Positions 11,032-23,249 are shown, counted from the stretch's first letter. The stretch is 64,000 nucleotides of DNA from Rhyacophila brunnea (GCA_022495005.1 JAGYXB010001615.1:558001-622000), one strand, 5' to 3'. The notes: generated by a model not told the origin, from the letters alone. Translations and numbers: made by a program.

Positions 11032-12141
11032 TATATAATATTAACAAAGTTAATTTAATTGCTTCCAATTCAAATTTATAAATATATCGAAATTGTTTCA
11101 GTTTATCGTCTTGTTTATTATGTACGTATTTTATGGTAGGTCTGGAATCCCCTTGTGAAATTTAGCATGTGCAGTTAGCTATAAATATGTACGTATTTTA
11201 AATCTTTTGCAATGATTTTTCACTCTTAAAATTTTTAGACTAAAAAATGCATTTGCTTAAATTATTGGAACTTACTGTCGAATGGAGCAGCACCTTCCGC
11301 GCTCTAAGGAAATTCGTCATTATTGGTTACAATAAAAAAATAAAACTATAATAATGGATAATTTAGCAAATACCTGATTTTGTTTTTTATTACCGTATTA
11401 ACTTCAAAAATATACGTAGGTAAATTTAATGACGACTGATGTTATAAATAAATACTCTTGAAATCAATTCAAATGAATATAATATTCGCCACAGTATCAT
11501 CACATAATAGATAGAATTGGTACAGTTGGAATCTTAGACTCAGTGATTGCAGTTGTTTTTTTTTTCTATATAAAATGCGACTAATAAAAACGTTAAAAAT
11601 AATAAATAAAATAAACAAGAAGTTAAAATTCACGAGAATATTTAATTAAATCACAAACAATTTTTTCCAACATAAAAAGGTTCTACTGTCCGAGTTTCTT
11701 AGAGTCTATTATCGAAAAAATAATTGAATAGGTGTTAATAGCAACCAACTTAGTAATAATCGATTATGTGGGCCACCTATTCATTGACGATTGTCATTTT
11801 TTTATGCAAAATCGATTACTAAAAAATACCACAGGCTCCTGAACTTTGAAGCTACGCAGTGACTAACAATTTGTTTTAATTCATTCAAGAAGTTGGCTTC
11901 ATACAGTTCTCAAAGTTTGTCATGACGTTATAGCGTATTGAGATTATTATACTATTAAAAGTTAGTAATGGTGAATCAAAAAGTCTTGTCATAATTCAGT
12001 ATACTATTTATTAATATTAAAAAAGAAATAATATAATATAATGATAAAGTAAAAATAATAATATATACATACATAATTTTGAAAACACTTCTGAGAAAAT
12101 ATAATATTATAACCATAGAAAAAATCTTTTTTTGGAAAAGT
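11032..12141. other. AT-rich spacer, nothing recognised
   Basis: No gene or repeat recognised. Long A+T-rich runs and scattered stops in every frame. Confidence 0.45.
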
Positions 12142-12142
12142 A

Positions 12143-12450
12143 AGACCCCGCAGGAATCGAACCTGCATCGGTTTTGGGTTTCGTGCCCATGCACATAGAC
12201 CACTGTGTTAAAGGCGCCATACTTAATTGCGACAACTTTAACTAATGACCCTCAATACTCTATGAAAAGCTTTCCAAGTTGAGCTACTATTTGCGATCGT
12301 CTTTTGTATTTTAAATGAAAGTATGTATTACTTTAATTGCTGACCGATGTCACGGATCACTCCAAGATTTTTTGTTGTAACTTACTTCAACTTGTTAATA
12401 ATTTTTTTTTTATTCAACGAATAATTCACATGATTTAAGAATTTAACATA
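12143..12450 (-). mobile_element. Composite SINE-like repeat (family F) with two tRNA-like modules
   Basis: Minus-strand module 1 (12218-12143): box-A region ACACAGTGGTCTATG, anticodon-like stem TGGG/CCCA with loop CACGAAA, T-arm GCAGGTTCGATTCCTGC. Module 2 (about 12300-12235): A-box-like TAGCTCAACTTGG and weak B-box-like AGTTAAAGTTG. Beyond lies a block (12355-12450) with TCACTCCAAGATTTTTTG and ATTCAACGAATAATTCACA, recurring near 17.93 and 26.75 kb. The module-1 acceptor strands do not pair, so it is not a functional tRNA gene. Confidence 0.55.
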
Positions 12451-12831
12451 ATGTATACATTTTAGAAACCATACGCTTTCTTTCTCTCCATGGAATCATC
12501 GTGATACCAATAGGTCACTTTGACGGAGCTCCGGACAAAACTAAAGATCGACAGATCAAATCATTGATGGCAGAATGACTACTAGATCTCATGGTACCCT
12601 TCTGGCAGCTCAATCCATGTCACCCATAATATGGTTAACTGGTCTTCCGTAATTACATTGATGTGCATGACACAATGGCACATATGCAGAAATGCATAAC
12701 ACATCATCATTCAGAAGGGTGACGAAATCTTATTAATATAAATAATTAGTTAAATTGTTCTCTAAATAGTTAAAGATTAGTTTAAATCATTGTAATATTA
12801 ATACTATCGACCGAAAGTACTTGATGAAATT
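12451..12831. other. Spacer, slightly GC-richer, nothing recognised
   Basis: 12475-12720 is less AT-rich and may be an eroded retroelement, but no frame could be matched to a protein family. The edge 12796-12831 belongs to the outer flank of family B (ATCGACCGAAAGTACTTGAT). Confidence 0.35.
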
Positions 12832-13785
12832 TGAATTCTAATATATTTAAGTTTTGTACTTTTCCATTTGAGTCGTATTTTGCGACCCGGGTTTCGCCTT
12901 TCAGCATCTTCAGGCACAGTGTACACTCACCAAAAGGCAAATGTACACTGACAACAAATACTATTAACTCTCTTATATAACAAATCAATACAATAAAGTA
13001 GGTAAAAACTTTATCACCTACCTAGTCAAGTATCATAATATAATAAAAAAAATATATAAAAAACAGATTATGAAGAGTTGAAGTGTTTGTAAAAAACCCC
13101 ACACCATAACTTTTCATTATTATATTTAAAATTTTTGTAATCAATATGTAACTGTTTGTTTCCTTAATAAATAAAATAAAATTTTAAAAAAAATCAATAA
13201 TAATACACTCAATAAGCGTATAATAAATCGTCAAAACCTAATAATAGATCATTAATAATTATAACACACCCACGATGGCCGCGTGGCTTAAGCGCCGGTC
13301 TATAGTGTCGAGGGTCCCAGGTTCGAATCCTGGGTCTTGCAAGTACACGTATTGTTTTTCAATTTGTGTATGAGTCAGAGTATGGACCTAATAGGTTGAG
13401 CAAGTGGCTGACATCCATTTCTCGTAAAAATAAAACCTGTTAATACAAACCTCCACTCCTTGGAGGCCCATATGATCCTATTAGGATCGGACATGGTCGA
13501 AAGAAAAGAAGAATAATTATAAATAATAAAAATAATACACTCAAGGGGTGTAAAATCGTCCATTCTGGGAACAATGGTAACGTATTGGGAATTAATGGAG
13601 TTAACTAATGAGATATATTATCTCTGATATCATTTTTAAAAAGTTATTAGTTAAACAGTTAATATTAAATAGTATTCTTTCCTGATATCTACTTTTTCGG
13701 TTTACCGGTTTTGCCGAAAGGCGAAACTCAGGTCGCAAAAAACGACTCAAACGGAATAGTACAAATCTTAAATCCATTAGAAATT
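12832..13785. mobile_element. TIR element, family B, interrupted by a SINE
   Basis: The left end (12832-12920: TTCTAATATATTTAAG, GAGTCGTATTTTGCGACCC, TTTCGCCTTTCAGC) is inverted at 13699-13785 (GCCGAAAGGCGAAAC, AACGACTCAAA, ATCCATTAGAA). The inner block 12900-13020 (ACACTCACCAAAAGG, CACTGACAACAAATACT) matches 3610-3760. A complete SINE-1 sits at 13265-13511, so the unfilled element would be about 0.7 kb. Confidence 0.7.
13265..13511 (+). mobile_element. Intact tRNA-derived SINE-1 with 11-bp target duplication
   Basis: The best copy of SINE-1. Head 13270-13340: A-box region GGCCGCGTGGCTTAAGCG, B box GGTTCGAATCCTGG, flanked by CCCAGG/CCTGGG pairing. Body: GAGTCAGAGTATGGACC, GGTTGAGCAAGTGGCTGACA, TCCACTCCTTGGAGGCCC hairpin, TCCTATTAGGATCGGACATG, and an A/G-rich GAAAGAAAAGAAG tail. 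AATAATTATAA flanks it on both sides (13254-13264, 13512-13522), as expected for LINE-machinery target-primed insertion. RNA polymerase III promoter is inferred from the A and B boxes. Confidence 0.88.
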
Positions 13786-14520
13786 AAATTATTGTACTAT
13801 TTTGTTTACATTTTTTTGCGGAACCACTGACAATAATGGGATAATTTCTGGCTTCATATAACAGGTAACTGCCTGCTTACTTCGCGTCACTTAATACAAG
13901 GTATGTAGACTTACCAATCTACCGGCAAAATATATTATTAAAATATTTTGATCGAGTATTTTAATGATTCACCGTTCAGCTGATAGATTTTAGCCAACGA
14001 ATTTTCTAAACAACTGGATTATGACTCAGCCAATGTGGCTTAGGAGGCACGTGGATAGATTATATTGTTATATCCTTAACGCTTCATTTAAGATGAGATT
14101 TGTTTGTATTGAAAAAAAACTCAGTAATATTGAGTAAAAAGGTTGGATAGAAGTAACTACCAAAAGAAACAGTTTCAATGAGGCTTCACAGGGATGTCTT
14201 ATTTGTCAAAATATCTAAATTGAGGAAAAGATTCTATTTTAATACTAACGAGAGTGCAATAATCATAATGATTACCCATCCGTTACCTATAGCTAGTCAG
14301 GTTTTATTACTATTATTATTTACTGTTATGAAAAGTCATTGGGTTGCTGTCAAAAGTTGGTAAGTCGATAATTTAGGTATTATATATCCATATATACCTA
14401 AATATGTATGCTAAAAATCGTTCAATCAATTCATATATAGAACATGCACATAAAGTACTAAGAAATTAGCATTATGCCTGAGTTTAGAGGGCATATCAAA
14501 CTTCAAATTGCAATTAATTT
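13786..14520. other. Spacer, nothing recognised
   Basis: AT-rich. The open frame 14178-14363 (plus) has no domain and no codon bias that can be seen; treated as chance. Confidence 0.4.
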
Positions 14521-14682
14521 AACAGTGAGAGTGACACTCAGAACCATCCACTAGGACGTAAGTGCATGAAACTGGGACCTGCTCCAGCCAAACAGCCGAA
14601 AAACATCAAGGTTAGTACCAGTGGATCGACTCCGGTTTAAACTGCCCTCTCCCGGCATCCAAATCCACTACTATCTCAAATT

Positions 14683-15165
14683 ACTTCTTCTTCTTCGGCC
14701 ATATCCGCCCCTTATTTGGAGCATATGGACACCACGCGGTGCCTCCAAGAATCCCTATCACTCGCCAGTCTTCTTGTTTCATTTCAGGTCAAACCAGAAT
14801 CTCGTAGCTCCGCCGTATACACTCTATAGATAGTATTTAGCGGCTTTCCAGGACGCCGGAATCCGGTTGGCTTGAAGAACAGGCAAGCCAGGTTGAGGTT
14901 TTTTTTTGGCATCCGCAGCACATGGCCGAGTCAGGTCCAACGTCGCATATTCACTCTCGGCGTGATGAGAGGCTGCCTGGTGCGTTCTATTATCTCCTAG
15001 TTGCTTCTTAAGTCATGCCACCATCCGTCGCGAAAATCTGTTTTCGAAGCTCACTAAACGGTTGCTCTGAGACTTCATAAGGTGCCATGATTCGCTATCG
15101 TAAAGCAGCACCGTCAGAATACAAGCGTCGAATAAGCGGCATTTCACAGTCCTTTATAAAAAGCG
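14683..15165 (-). pseudogene. LINE 3' end (CR1/jockey-like), decayed
   Basis: Successive minus-strand pieces read DACILTVLLYDSESWHL (15150-15065 region), SFENRFSRRMVA, LGHVLRMP (near 14940), then TAELRDSGLT-stop-NETRRLASDRDSWRHRV and a stop at about 14701. These are the order and wording of the region after the reverse transcriptase in many insect LINEs. Several stops and frameshifts make it non-functional. It ends in a (GAA)n 3' tail at 14683-14693. The final block matches the tail fragment at 8.2 kb, so both belong to one family. Confidence 0.75.
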
Positions 15166-15840
15166 CCGCTGCATTATTTATTTTTATCACGAAATATATC
15201 CGAATGTATGCAACATAACATTTTCAAATTCTTAAGTAAAAATTTTCAACAAAATACGTTTTTTATTAAATTTAAGTAAGTACGTATACGGAATTAATTT
15301 GTGATGATTTTAATAGCCAATACACTGTGATAAAGCTAACAAAACATCTCCAAAAAAAAAATCATGGACATTTTTAAGCGTGCATACAAGCAGGAAACTA
15401 ATTGTGTAAGTGCAGATAATTGGTGAATTTTGAAATTGCCCAACTTTTGGGGAACGTCATTCCGTGCGGCCAAACATAATTGACCGAACGTCTTTGCGAA
15501 TAATAAAATATTATTATATAACGCGAAAGAAAATAAGATAACTCTACGTGTTATGCAAATGCGGCCGTTCAATAAGGATGCGAGATTGCATTTCCCTTTT
15601 AAACGACACAAGAATAAGGGTCGATGCACCTTTTAAAACTGCATTATCATACAAATACTTTGTGTATCGATATTTGTATAACATCAATTTATTGTTAACA
15701 AAACCTTTTATCTGATGTATTTATCCAGAGTCATATTATTGCAATAAATTAATAATATTATGAACTGTATCAAGCCAAAGTGGCATTAGTGAATATTTTA
15801 AAATTTACAGAAGAGCTGTTTGAAATTAAGAATTGAAAAA
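15166..15840. other. Spacer, nothing recognised
   Basis: 15340-15640 is somewhat less AT-rich (TTCCGTGCGGCC, CAAATGCGGCCGTTC) with an incidental 97-codon minus frame that has no recognisable domain. It could be conserved host DNA or an eroded element. Confidence 0.35.
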
Positions 15841-15856
15841 ATTTCTTTACATTTTT

Positions 15857-16147
15857 AACTTCTTCTTCTTTCTTGGCACTACATTCCGGGTCGGGATTTG
15901 GCCTCCTCTACAATTGTCCTCCACACGCTCCTTTCCCTGGCTGCTCTTCTCCAGTCTCCAGCCCTCCCCATCTTTCTCCAGTCCTCTTCGATACAGTCAA
16001 CCCACCTCTTCTTTGGTCTGAGCCTAGACCGTTTCCACTGTGGGATCCACCTGGTCATGATTTTTGGCGTCCTGTGCTCAGGTATTCTCTCAACGTGTCC
16101 AGCCCACCTTAGTCTTTGGGATCGACAGAATTTCACCACCGTTTCAT
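15857..16147 (-). pseudogene. LINE C-terminal fragment, second family
   Basis: The minus frame 16139-15879 reads SQRLRWAGHVERIPEHRTPK, WKRSRLRPKKRWVDCIEEDW, WRRAARERSVWRTIVEEAKS. This is the (RW)xGHVxRM...KRxxGRPxxRW...DRxxWRxIVEEAK pattern of the extreme C-terminus of insect LINEs. The frame is intact for 86 codons but only the C-terminus is present (5' truncation). It ends in a GAAGAAGAA-like tail (15860-15872). Plus-strand open frames here are its shadows. Confidence 0.8.
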
Positions 16148-17194
16148 GTTGGTGTACATTTTTAACTACCCTGCCAAAAACATTTTGTAAATTTTACACA
16201 GAATTCACATTTAGAACGCTGAAAATGACATTCTTAATAGTCAATAGATAACGTATTTTTGTCACAACGTTCGCCGTTCCTAACATCTTTTGGCTTAACA
16301 CCATCGTTATACCACAGGCCAAATTTAATTAATGCGATGTTGGTGTATACAAAAGGGTAGCATTCCGTGTAGCAGTAAGTCTTAAGCCTTATTGAATATT
16401 GCAATAAAAAAACTACCCATAGTTCACTGTAGTAACTACTAATGGTATAAAAAATAAATTTTATCCATTATAACAGGATATACTCGTAAATGGAATGACA
16501 GTAGTGTATATATTATTAAAATTACTTAAAGTTTGTTATATATCGCGAGTATTGATAGAACTACACGGTTTTAAGGGTTTATTTATGGGGAAACCAAAAT
16601 AACAATGAGGCAGCTTAGAATACTACTTCATTGTTAGGTTTGTTTTGTAAAAAATAATTACTTAGATCCTTGTAATAATAGAAGGCTCGCGATATTTATG
16701 TACGTGCGTATGTCTATCTACTTATAATATCAAAAATACGCAAATTTACTTTCAATATATTATTGTATATTGTGAATGGAATAAAGGTCTTGAAAAAAGA
16801 TATCAGTAAGTACCTATTTTAAATTTAAAAAAATCTTAAACATCTACGCAACCAAAACAGATTTATGATGTTGATCTATAAATGCACTGAATAAAACAAG
16901 TTGTAAATTTACTTCACGGGGGCTTCAAACCCTACATCCACAGTTTCAGGGGCTGGTATTCATAAGTCTTATACATAAAATATTGCATATTGTTCAAGTT
17001 TATATACATGTATGCTTAAACATTATTGTTTTTTTAAAAAGGATATAAATGAAAACTATCAGTGGAGAAGCTAAAATTATATATGTATTGGAAAATTTCC
17101 GAATATGGGTACTTATAGCTTCGGTGTTAAACCTTTGTGGACTTTGAAAACCAACTTGCATTTTTTTTAATTCACCCATTTAACCACGTGTGGA
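16148..17194. other. AT-rich spacer, nothing recognised
   Basis: No coding region or shared repeat recognised. Confidence 0.4.
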
Positions 17195-17260
17195 TTGTTA
17201 GTTACGGTAAGTACTGGAATTCCGACAGAGAAAGAGTGGGTGTTCAAGTCCGCGTGGCGT
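17195..17260 (+). repeat. tRNA-like SINE head (degenerate)
   Basis: GTTACGGTAAGTACTGGAAT followed 30 bases later by GGGTGTTCAAGTCCGCG looks like an RNA polymerase III A box and B box in tRNA spacing. The cloverleaf is not complete and the body is not shared with SINE-1. Confidence 0.4.
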
Positions 17261-17707
17261 TAACCTCTCGTTATTCCAATAATGCGCATTCTCAGTGATT
17301 TCTAGTTGACTTTGTTCAGAAGGAGCTTTATTGACTACTGAATTGTTTCCTAGAGAATGTAGTTTTCACTTGCGCCACAAATTCTTAATATCCACGTTAG
17401 AACTTTTTGTGTTAGACCTTTTGTGTTATGCTCGGAAAAGCTTTTTAGTTTTACATTTACCTTGTTTTATGTCCGTAAAGACTTAACAGAAGAAGTAAGA
17501 AAGGGTCTTGCGTGGTAAAAGTTCCTACGTCGATTTTGATGTATGAAAACATGACATATATTAACAAAGTTTTCAAAATTCTTCCCGGTAGAATTTCATT
17601 ATTAAAGTTTAATTTATTAATGAAATTATGTTCATTATTATTTTCACTAACATTTATATTACATAATAATTCAGAAGATTTGAGAATGAAATATTATTTA
17701 TATTGAA
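17261..17707. other. Spacer, nothing recognised
   Basis: Contains an incidental 64-codon plus frame (17512-17706) of low-complexity sequence. Confidence 0.4.
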
Positions 17708-18110
17708 CAAACATAAATTGAAAAGATCTACTACGAGACTTGAACCCGTATCCATTGGATTTGCGCCAATGTGATATACCAATTAAGCATGACACATTTA
17801 AATAACATGTTAATTATATCTAATGGCCTTCTAATGCCGACACGGCAGCCGTATCATCAGCACTGTATGAGTTAAGTAAGTAATCAATTAAGTAGCTACC
17901 TTACTAACCTACTGCGACGTCCGGATCTCTTCATATTTTAGTTATAACGTACTTGCGCTTGCTAATCATTTAGTAAACTATTTTTTTATTCAGCGAATAA
18001 TTCACAAGATTTAAAAATGTAACATGCTTAATTGGTTAAGCACACTGGCGCGTATCCGTTCGATACAAGTTTAAGTCCAATAATCTATATCTAGTTGTGA
18101 TGTAAGTCCA
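17708..18110 (-). mobile_element. Composite SINE-like repeat (family F), second copy
   Basis: A minus-strand tRNA-like module (about 17795-17730) has box A TGCTTAATTGG, anticodon-like stem ATTGG/CCAAT with loop CGCAAAT, and T-arm ACGGGTTCAAGTCTCGT, but its acceptor strands do not pair. The distal block 17930-18020 (TTAGTTATAACGTACTTGCG, ATTCAGCGAATAATTCACA) matches 12.36-12.44 and 26.75 kb. A plus-strand tRNA-like stretch (TGCTTAATTGGTTAAGC, 18024-18040; TTTAAGTCC, 18070-18078) follows at once, so two tRNA-like ends face each other. Confidence 0.5.
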
Positions 18111-19584
18111 TGATGTAGAAGAATATCATTCTTCTTTAAATACTGGAGAACGTTTTATAATATAAGTATGAAAGTGAAATGAAAAAAGATACTAAAATTA
18201 GGTAATGACTAAATAAGCTTCACTTCATCATAAAGATTTGGAGAATAGAATAATCACAACATTTCACTATTTCACTATGCACGTAGATTTCTCTTGTACT
18301 ATTACAGTAGGGTAATGGAAGGTCGGTCACGATTACGGAATCTGTAAGATTCAGCAATAAATAGTGCACAATTACGAAAATAAAAATAATATCTCAGATA
18401 TAAAATTATGTTCAACACACATAAGAATATCTAACATCATTCATATTGTTAGGCATGGCGGTGAGTGTGGAAATGAAAAATGGTGTAATCCACACAAATC
18501 AAATTTTACGAGAGGCATATTTTTTTTTTGTTATGGTTTGTTAATGTAATGTACTCGTAAGTTAAAATACAAAATATACATAACATTGAAGTGCACGATA
18601 ATTAATTATTTTGTTTTATATCCCTAATCTGATATTAATTATTGAGTTAATTAAAAAAATCAATAAAAACTATTTTTCTTTGTAAATATTGTTGCATTTA
18701 GAAGCAATTGGCAGCATTAACTCTAAGCTGTCAAAATTAAGACATTATGAGTTTTGACTCTAGACAACTCATGTATATTAAGTATAATAGGTATACCATA
18801 GGTATTACACCAACATGAGGAGCTTAGAAACTTTCCGACGTCAGTTCCTTCTTTTTTTTTAATTTAGATAATAAATCGGCACTTGCAGATTACATCCTTT
18901 GGACATAGCGTGCATTTAGTCGTGTACAACGTTATTATGCAATAAAACTTATTTTTTGAAAAAGTGAGGGATACGCCCTTTTTCCTTTCTGGAGTCGACC
19001 TGATAAACCCATAAAATAAACCAATAAATAAGGAGGTACTAAAATAATGAAATGGCGAAGAACTAGAAACCGAGTGTTTAGAATGGAAGTAGCTAGGGAA
19101 GGTCTTCATATTTCAGTGGTCGATCCTGGTTAATGATGATGATATAACATAAAAAGTGTCTGGCTAAATTTATTTCTTTTTATGAAAGCAAGTCTCAAAT
19201 AGAAATAATAATGAAAGAAAGTTTTCTGTATACGATAAGTGATTTTAATTCAAACGACATGTGTTCTGTTTAAAATTTGTAATAAAATCTAAAAGCAGTA
19301 TGTAGTTACGTTTATGATCCACTTAAAACGCCGGTCTGGTGAACTTTAAATATTAAAGTTAATTTTAGAATAATAAAATCTCTATGGGAAGATGTCAAAG
19401 ACTTTGAGAAATTATTCATTCAAAAGAAATAGTTTGAGTTAAGTCAAAGACACTTGAATCACGTTTCATTATGTAGATTTACATATACTAAAGTGATGCT
19501 GAAAGAGAATATTAGGGCTAATTATTTTTCATTGGTTAAGCAAACGACTGACAGTCATCCCCCTTCAAAAAAGTATGTTTATTT
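18111..19584. other. AT-rich spacer, nothing recognised
   Basis: No supported gene. Open frames at 18364-18549 (plus) and 18864-19109 (minus) lack recognisable domains. Confidence 0.4.
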
Positions 19585-19655
19585 GTTTTTTTTAATTCCT
19601 AATAAGATCTTATAGGGCTTCATAGAGTGCAGGTTTGTATTAACAGATTGTCAAA
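19585..19655 (-). mobile_element. SINE-1 3' body fragment
   Basis: TAATAAGATCTTATAGGGC and GTGCAGGTTTGTATTAACAG match the minus-strand 3' third of SINE-1 as at 10.26-10.32 kb. Confidence 0.65.
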
Positions 19656-20020
19656 GAGCGAAAATATTAATTTACTTTCATATTTAATATTTTATACAGC
19701 ACAATATTTTGATCAATTTTCCAGAGCTTCACTGAGATAAAATCACTTTGAATCAGTGTTGCCAGCATAAACAAGTTTTTTTATACGTAAGTGTTATTAT
19801 TCAGAATATTTAAATGAACAATAACAAATAAAAATGAAACCAAGTTACATAGTTTATAAATATCTTGCAATAACTATAGATTTATACCACACTACAAAAG
19901 TTTTAGAATCGGCATAAAATGTTGTGATAAACACATTTCATAATCTTTCCAGTTATAGTCCAAGCTCTTTGATTAAAGTTAATTTTATTTATTGTTCATT
20001 TCCATCACTATTTTTTAAGC
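19656..20020. other. Spacer, nothing recognised
   Basis: AT-rich, no features seen. Confidence 0.4.
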
Positions 20021-20021
20021 G

Positions 20022-20160
20022 TCCGCGATGGCCAAGTTTTAACGTATCCGTTTTAAAAGTTAAGAGTCTCAGGATCAAATTTTGGGCCTAGTAAAAAATT
20101 CAAATGTACTTTTTCAATATGACCTTGAACCCAAAGCATCCGATCAAGATCCACACCGGA
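20022..20160 (+). mobile_element. SINE-1 copy, strongly diverged
   Basis: CGCGATGGCCAAGTTTTAACG and GTCTCAGGATCAAATTTTGG stand in the positions of the SINE-1 A and B boxes; TTTTTCAATATGACCTTGAAC is a worn version of the body start. The rest is not recognisable. Confidence 0.5.
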
Positions 20161-22546
20161 TTGTAGTTCCATTGAAAAAAAACTTTATTTTTAATTTCAA
20201 CTATCCATCTTTTCTATGTCGCCGATTTAAAGAAAGAAAAAGTGGCCTCCAAAGTTAGAAAATTTAAATATAATATATAATTTCAATTAACAGTGTTCAT
20301 GGTGGGGCATTAATTATTTTCTTTCCGTAAATTTAAGTAGCGGTTGAAATGACGTATTCATGATAATGATTTACATAATAATAATTTATTGTTACCATCA
20401 TATTATTATTATATTATCTTATATTATTCTTTTTTCTTTGTAGTCACTCTCATAACTAATAATAAAATATAACTACAGAAATACTACCAAATTCTGGATT
20501 GGACTTCTGCATCGTTATTATTAACTACATCCTATTAACGTCTTCTAACGGATTCTATTGGTATTCCCTTGAAACCATTCACCCAGTCCAGGGTTGGCAA
20601 ACCTTTTTGCGTACACATGCCAACATTTCCCTAATATTATTTTTCGACTGTCTGACGTGCCGACCAGTTTTTCAGTTTTTCATAGGTAAAAAATGAAAAA
20701 AAAATAGTTTTTAATAATTCTATTAAAAAGTTTTCAGATTCTATACTTCACCGTGTTTCTAGCGGAAGGTATCACGCACGAAGGAAGCACGCGTCTTTCA
20801 TATTATATTCCCAATCACCTTTGTTTAAAGTTAAAGCATACGCAGTAAAGCAGTTAACTATCTTAGTAGTTAAAGTTTCTACACGTCTTCAAAAGATTTC
20901 CTTTAAAAAGACCATTCTTTCCACGCAGCGCTTCTTAGTGTATTATACAATGAAAGCTTAATGGTGAATGACTAATAAATTTTGTCAATAAATTAGTTTG
21001 CTTTTTTATGCACAAATTGATACCAGAATTGCTTAGATCAGATGAGGCATTCTCACACTACAGTGGTCTCAAGCATTGTAAATCGATCAAAATCAGAGGC
21101 TCGCAGCGCGGGTTTCACCGCCACTTGATGAGGTGAGTGCAATAATATAATGTGCGACTTATAAAGCCTTAGGACCAACCTATGCAATTATATATTTACA
21201 TTAAACGTAATGCTTATTCTTAAGAGTTTTTGCTTGCTATTTTTTATACAATACGATGCATGAACTTTATCGTTTCCGTTTGCGCATCGATTGGTAAATA
21301 ATATTAAAAACTGAAGAAAATACCCATGACTTTTTCGTCATAAAATCATTTATTTGCTATTTTTTTTGTAAAAAGAAATAAGTATTTTTAAAATGATTAT
21401 AGGTAATATTTTTCTTTTCAAAATAAAACAATCGCGTGCCATGCAAAACCATTTCAGCAGGTTCGCCATCACTGACATAATTATTGCACCTTATTGTGTC
21501 CGAAGAATCATACAATATGATGCAGGCACATATAGTAGAGACTCTAACTGGTGGTCAGCTCTTGCATTACCAAAACATTGGTTCTGTGTGCCATCCAGGT
21601 ATCTTCAACTAGTCACCAGTACTACATTCCGGATACCTACATCAAGCATTTTCTTTTCTATGGATCGCAATCTATAGTATTCCATATCGGAATAATATAT
21701 TTAAATAGAAAAAAACCAGTCACTTATTTTTGTTAACTACTTCAGATGATAATATTACGACATATCTAGGTGTCAGGCGGGTCATAGAATTGGTCATTAT
21801 CGTTTTACGTTTTTTTTTTTAAATAAAAACCTTCCGTTTTGACAGCAGTATAAATTAATTAGAATACTATCATGATGCAATTTTGTTTCAGTCAACATGC
21901 GATATCAAATAAAATATAATTTTTTTGGACAGTAATTAATTTTAAATTTAGTTTTCATTACCTACTACAGAATGAGGTCAAAGGTATATTTGAAGAGTCA
22001 ACCCGAATCAAAATAACGTAATTCTTTATTAGAAGTAAATCCTTGAGGATATGACATTAAATATTATATTTTAATGAATAGCAATTACGTAACAAGGTTA
22101 CGAAAATAAAAAAAAAATATAGGAACCTACATTTTTATTATAGTACAAAAAGAAAGAGCAAAAAATAACAAATAATTTGTAGTAAAAACGTTCCCCATGT
22201 AATTTAATATTATTATTACATATTTTAAATGACGGTTTATTTTAATAATAATATAATGAGCTCAAATTATAAAATTATATTAATAAAATAATTTGTAATT
22301 ACTATCATTACAATTCATTAATAATTATTATTATGCATCTATGCCGAATTACGATTTCAATACAACTGACAATCAGATTATAATATTAATAATATAATAT
22401 ATTTTTTTTAAGAATGATTCATTCGTTAGACTCATCACTCATATATTGCCAAAACATAATATGGTTATGAGATAAATAAAAGTTTAATACAACCATTAAA
22501 GTTGTAATTAATTAAAAACGAAAATTTAGATATTATAATAATAAGA
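20161..22546. other. AT-rich spacer, nothing recognised
   Basis: No gene supported. 20570-21130 has modestly higher G+C but no coherent frame. 21393-21677 is open for 94 codons on the plus strand with no recognisable domain; the overlapping 21551-21736 frame argues for chance. 22190-22420 is almost pure A+T. Confidence 0.4.
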
Positions 22547-22547
22547 A

Positions 22548-22752
22548 AGTCGTAGATATTGGGTTTCAATCCCGAGTCTGAAAAATTCACGTATTAAGTA
22601 TATATTATTTAATGTGTGTTTGAACCAAAAGAACCAGAGCTAATAAGTTAACAAATGGCTAAAATTCATTTGTCGTAAAAATAAAAATATGTTATTACAA
22701 CCTCCACTCTGTGGAGGTCCGTATGATCTTCTTTGGATGGAACATGGTGATG
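22548..22752 (+). mobile_element. SINE-1 copy, 5'-truncated
   Basis: Starts in the B-box region (GGGTTTCAATCCCGAGTC) and continues through the body: GAGCTAATAAGTTAACAAAT, TTCATTTGTCGTAAAAAT, ACCTCCACTCTGTGGAGGTC, GATGGAACATGGT. A-box end missing. Confidence 0.75.
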
Positions 22753-22847
22753 TAAATGTACACACTGTGTAAGTAATATTTTACTTGTACCTACTACACA
22801 TTTTAGGTAAATCCTAAAATACTTCTAAAGGTGGTATTTTAACTGAT

Positions 22848-22935
22848 TACAAATTTTTCCAGACTCAGGATTCGAACTCAAGATCTACGACTTTATAAGC
22901 CGATACGTTACCTGTCAGCCACTGTGGACGTCACT
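22848..22935 (-). mobile_element. SINE-1 head, opposite orientation
   Basis: On the minus strand GTCCACAGTGGCTGACAG, then ATCTTGAGTTCGAATCCTGA, match a SINE-1 tRNA-like head. It lies about 100 bases from the tail of the plus-strand copy at 22548-22752. Confidence 0.65.
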
Positions 22936-23249
22936 CACGTACATTTAGTTCATTTATTGTTTTAAAATATTTATATCTACATATTTGTATTTTTTATAAT
23001 AATATTATTTTAAAATGACTTACGCAATAGGTACCTACATACTAAAAAAATAAAGCTATCACTATTTTTCTTCTAACATTTTGAACTGTCAAATATAATT
23101 ACCATTACACATTACATACATGTGTTCTCCCAAGGTGGCAAAGGTGTGAATAATGGGTCTTTGCTTCCTGTAGAAAGCATTTCACCTAAAGATTCCGGTC
23201 AAGCTCAATTTTACTCCCATCTGACGACAACATAGATTAGGTATAAAAT

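Noticed and set aside
12143..12218. A functional tRNA gene (anticodon-like CGA)
   Set aside because: T-arm and anticodon stem are good but the acceptor strands GGCGCCT and GGGGTCT do not pair; it is better read as a SINE module or tRNA pseudogene.
15833..16251. Plus-strand open frames (62-117 codons)
   Set aside because: Antisense shadows of the minus-strand LINE C-terminus, whose frame has clear family wording.
17730..17795. A functional tRNA gene (anticodon-like CAA)
   Set aside because: Acceptor strands do not pair and the long variable arm expected of a leucine tRNA is absent.
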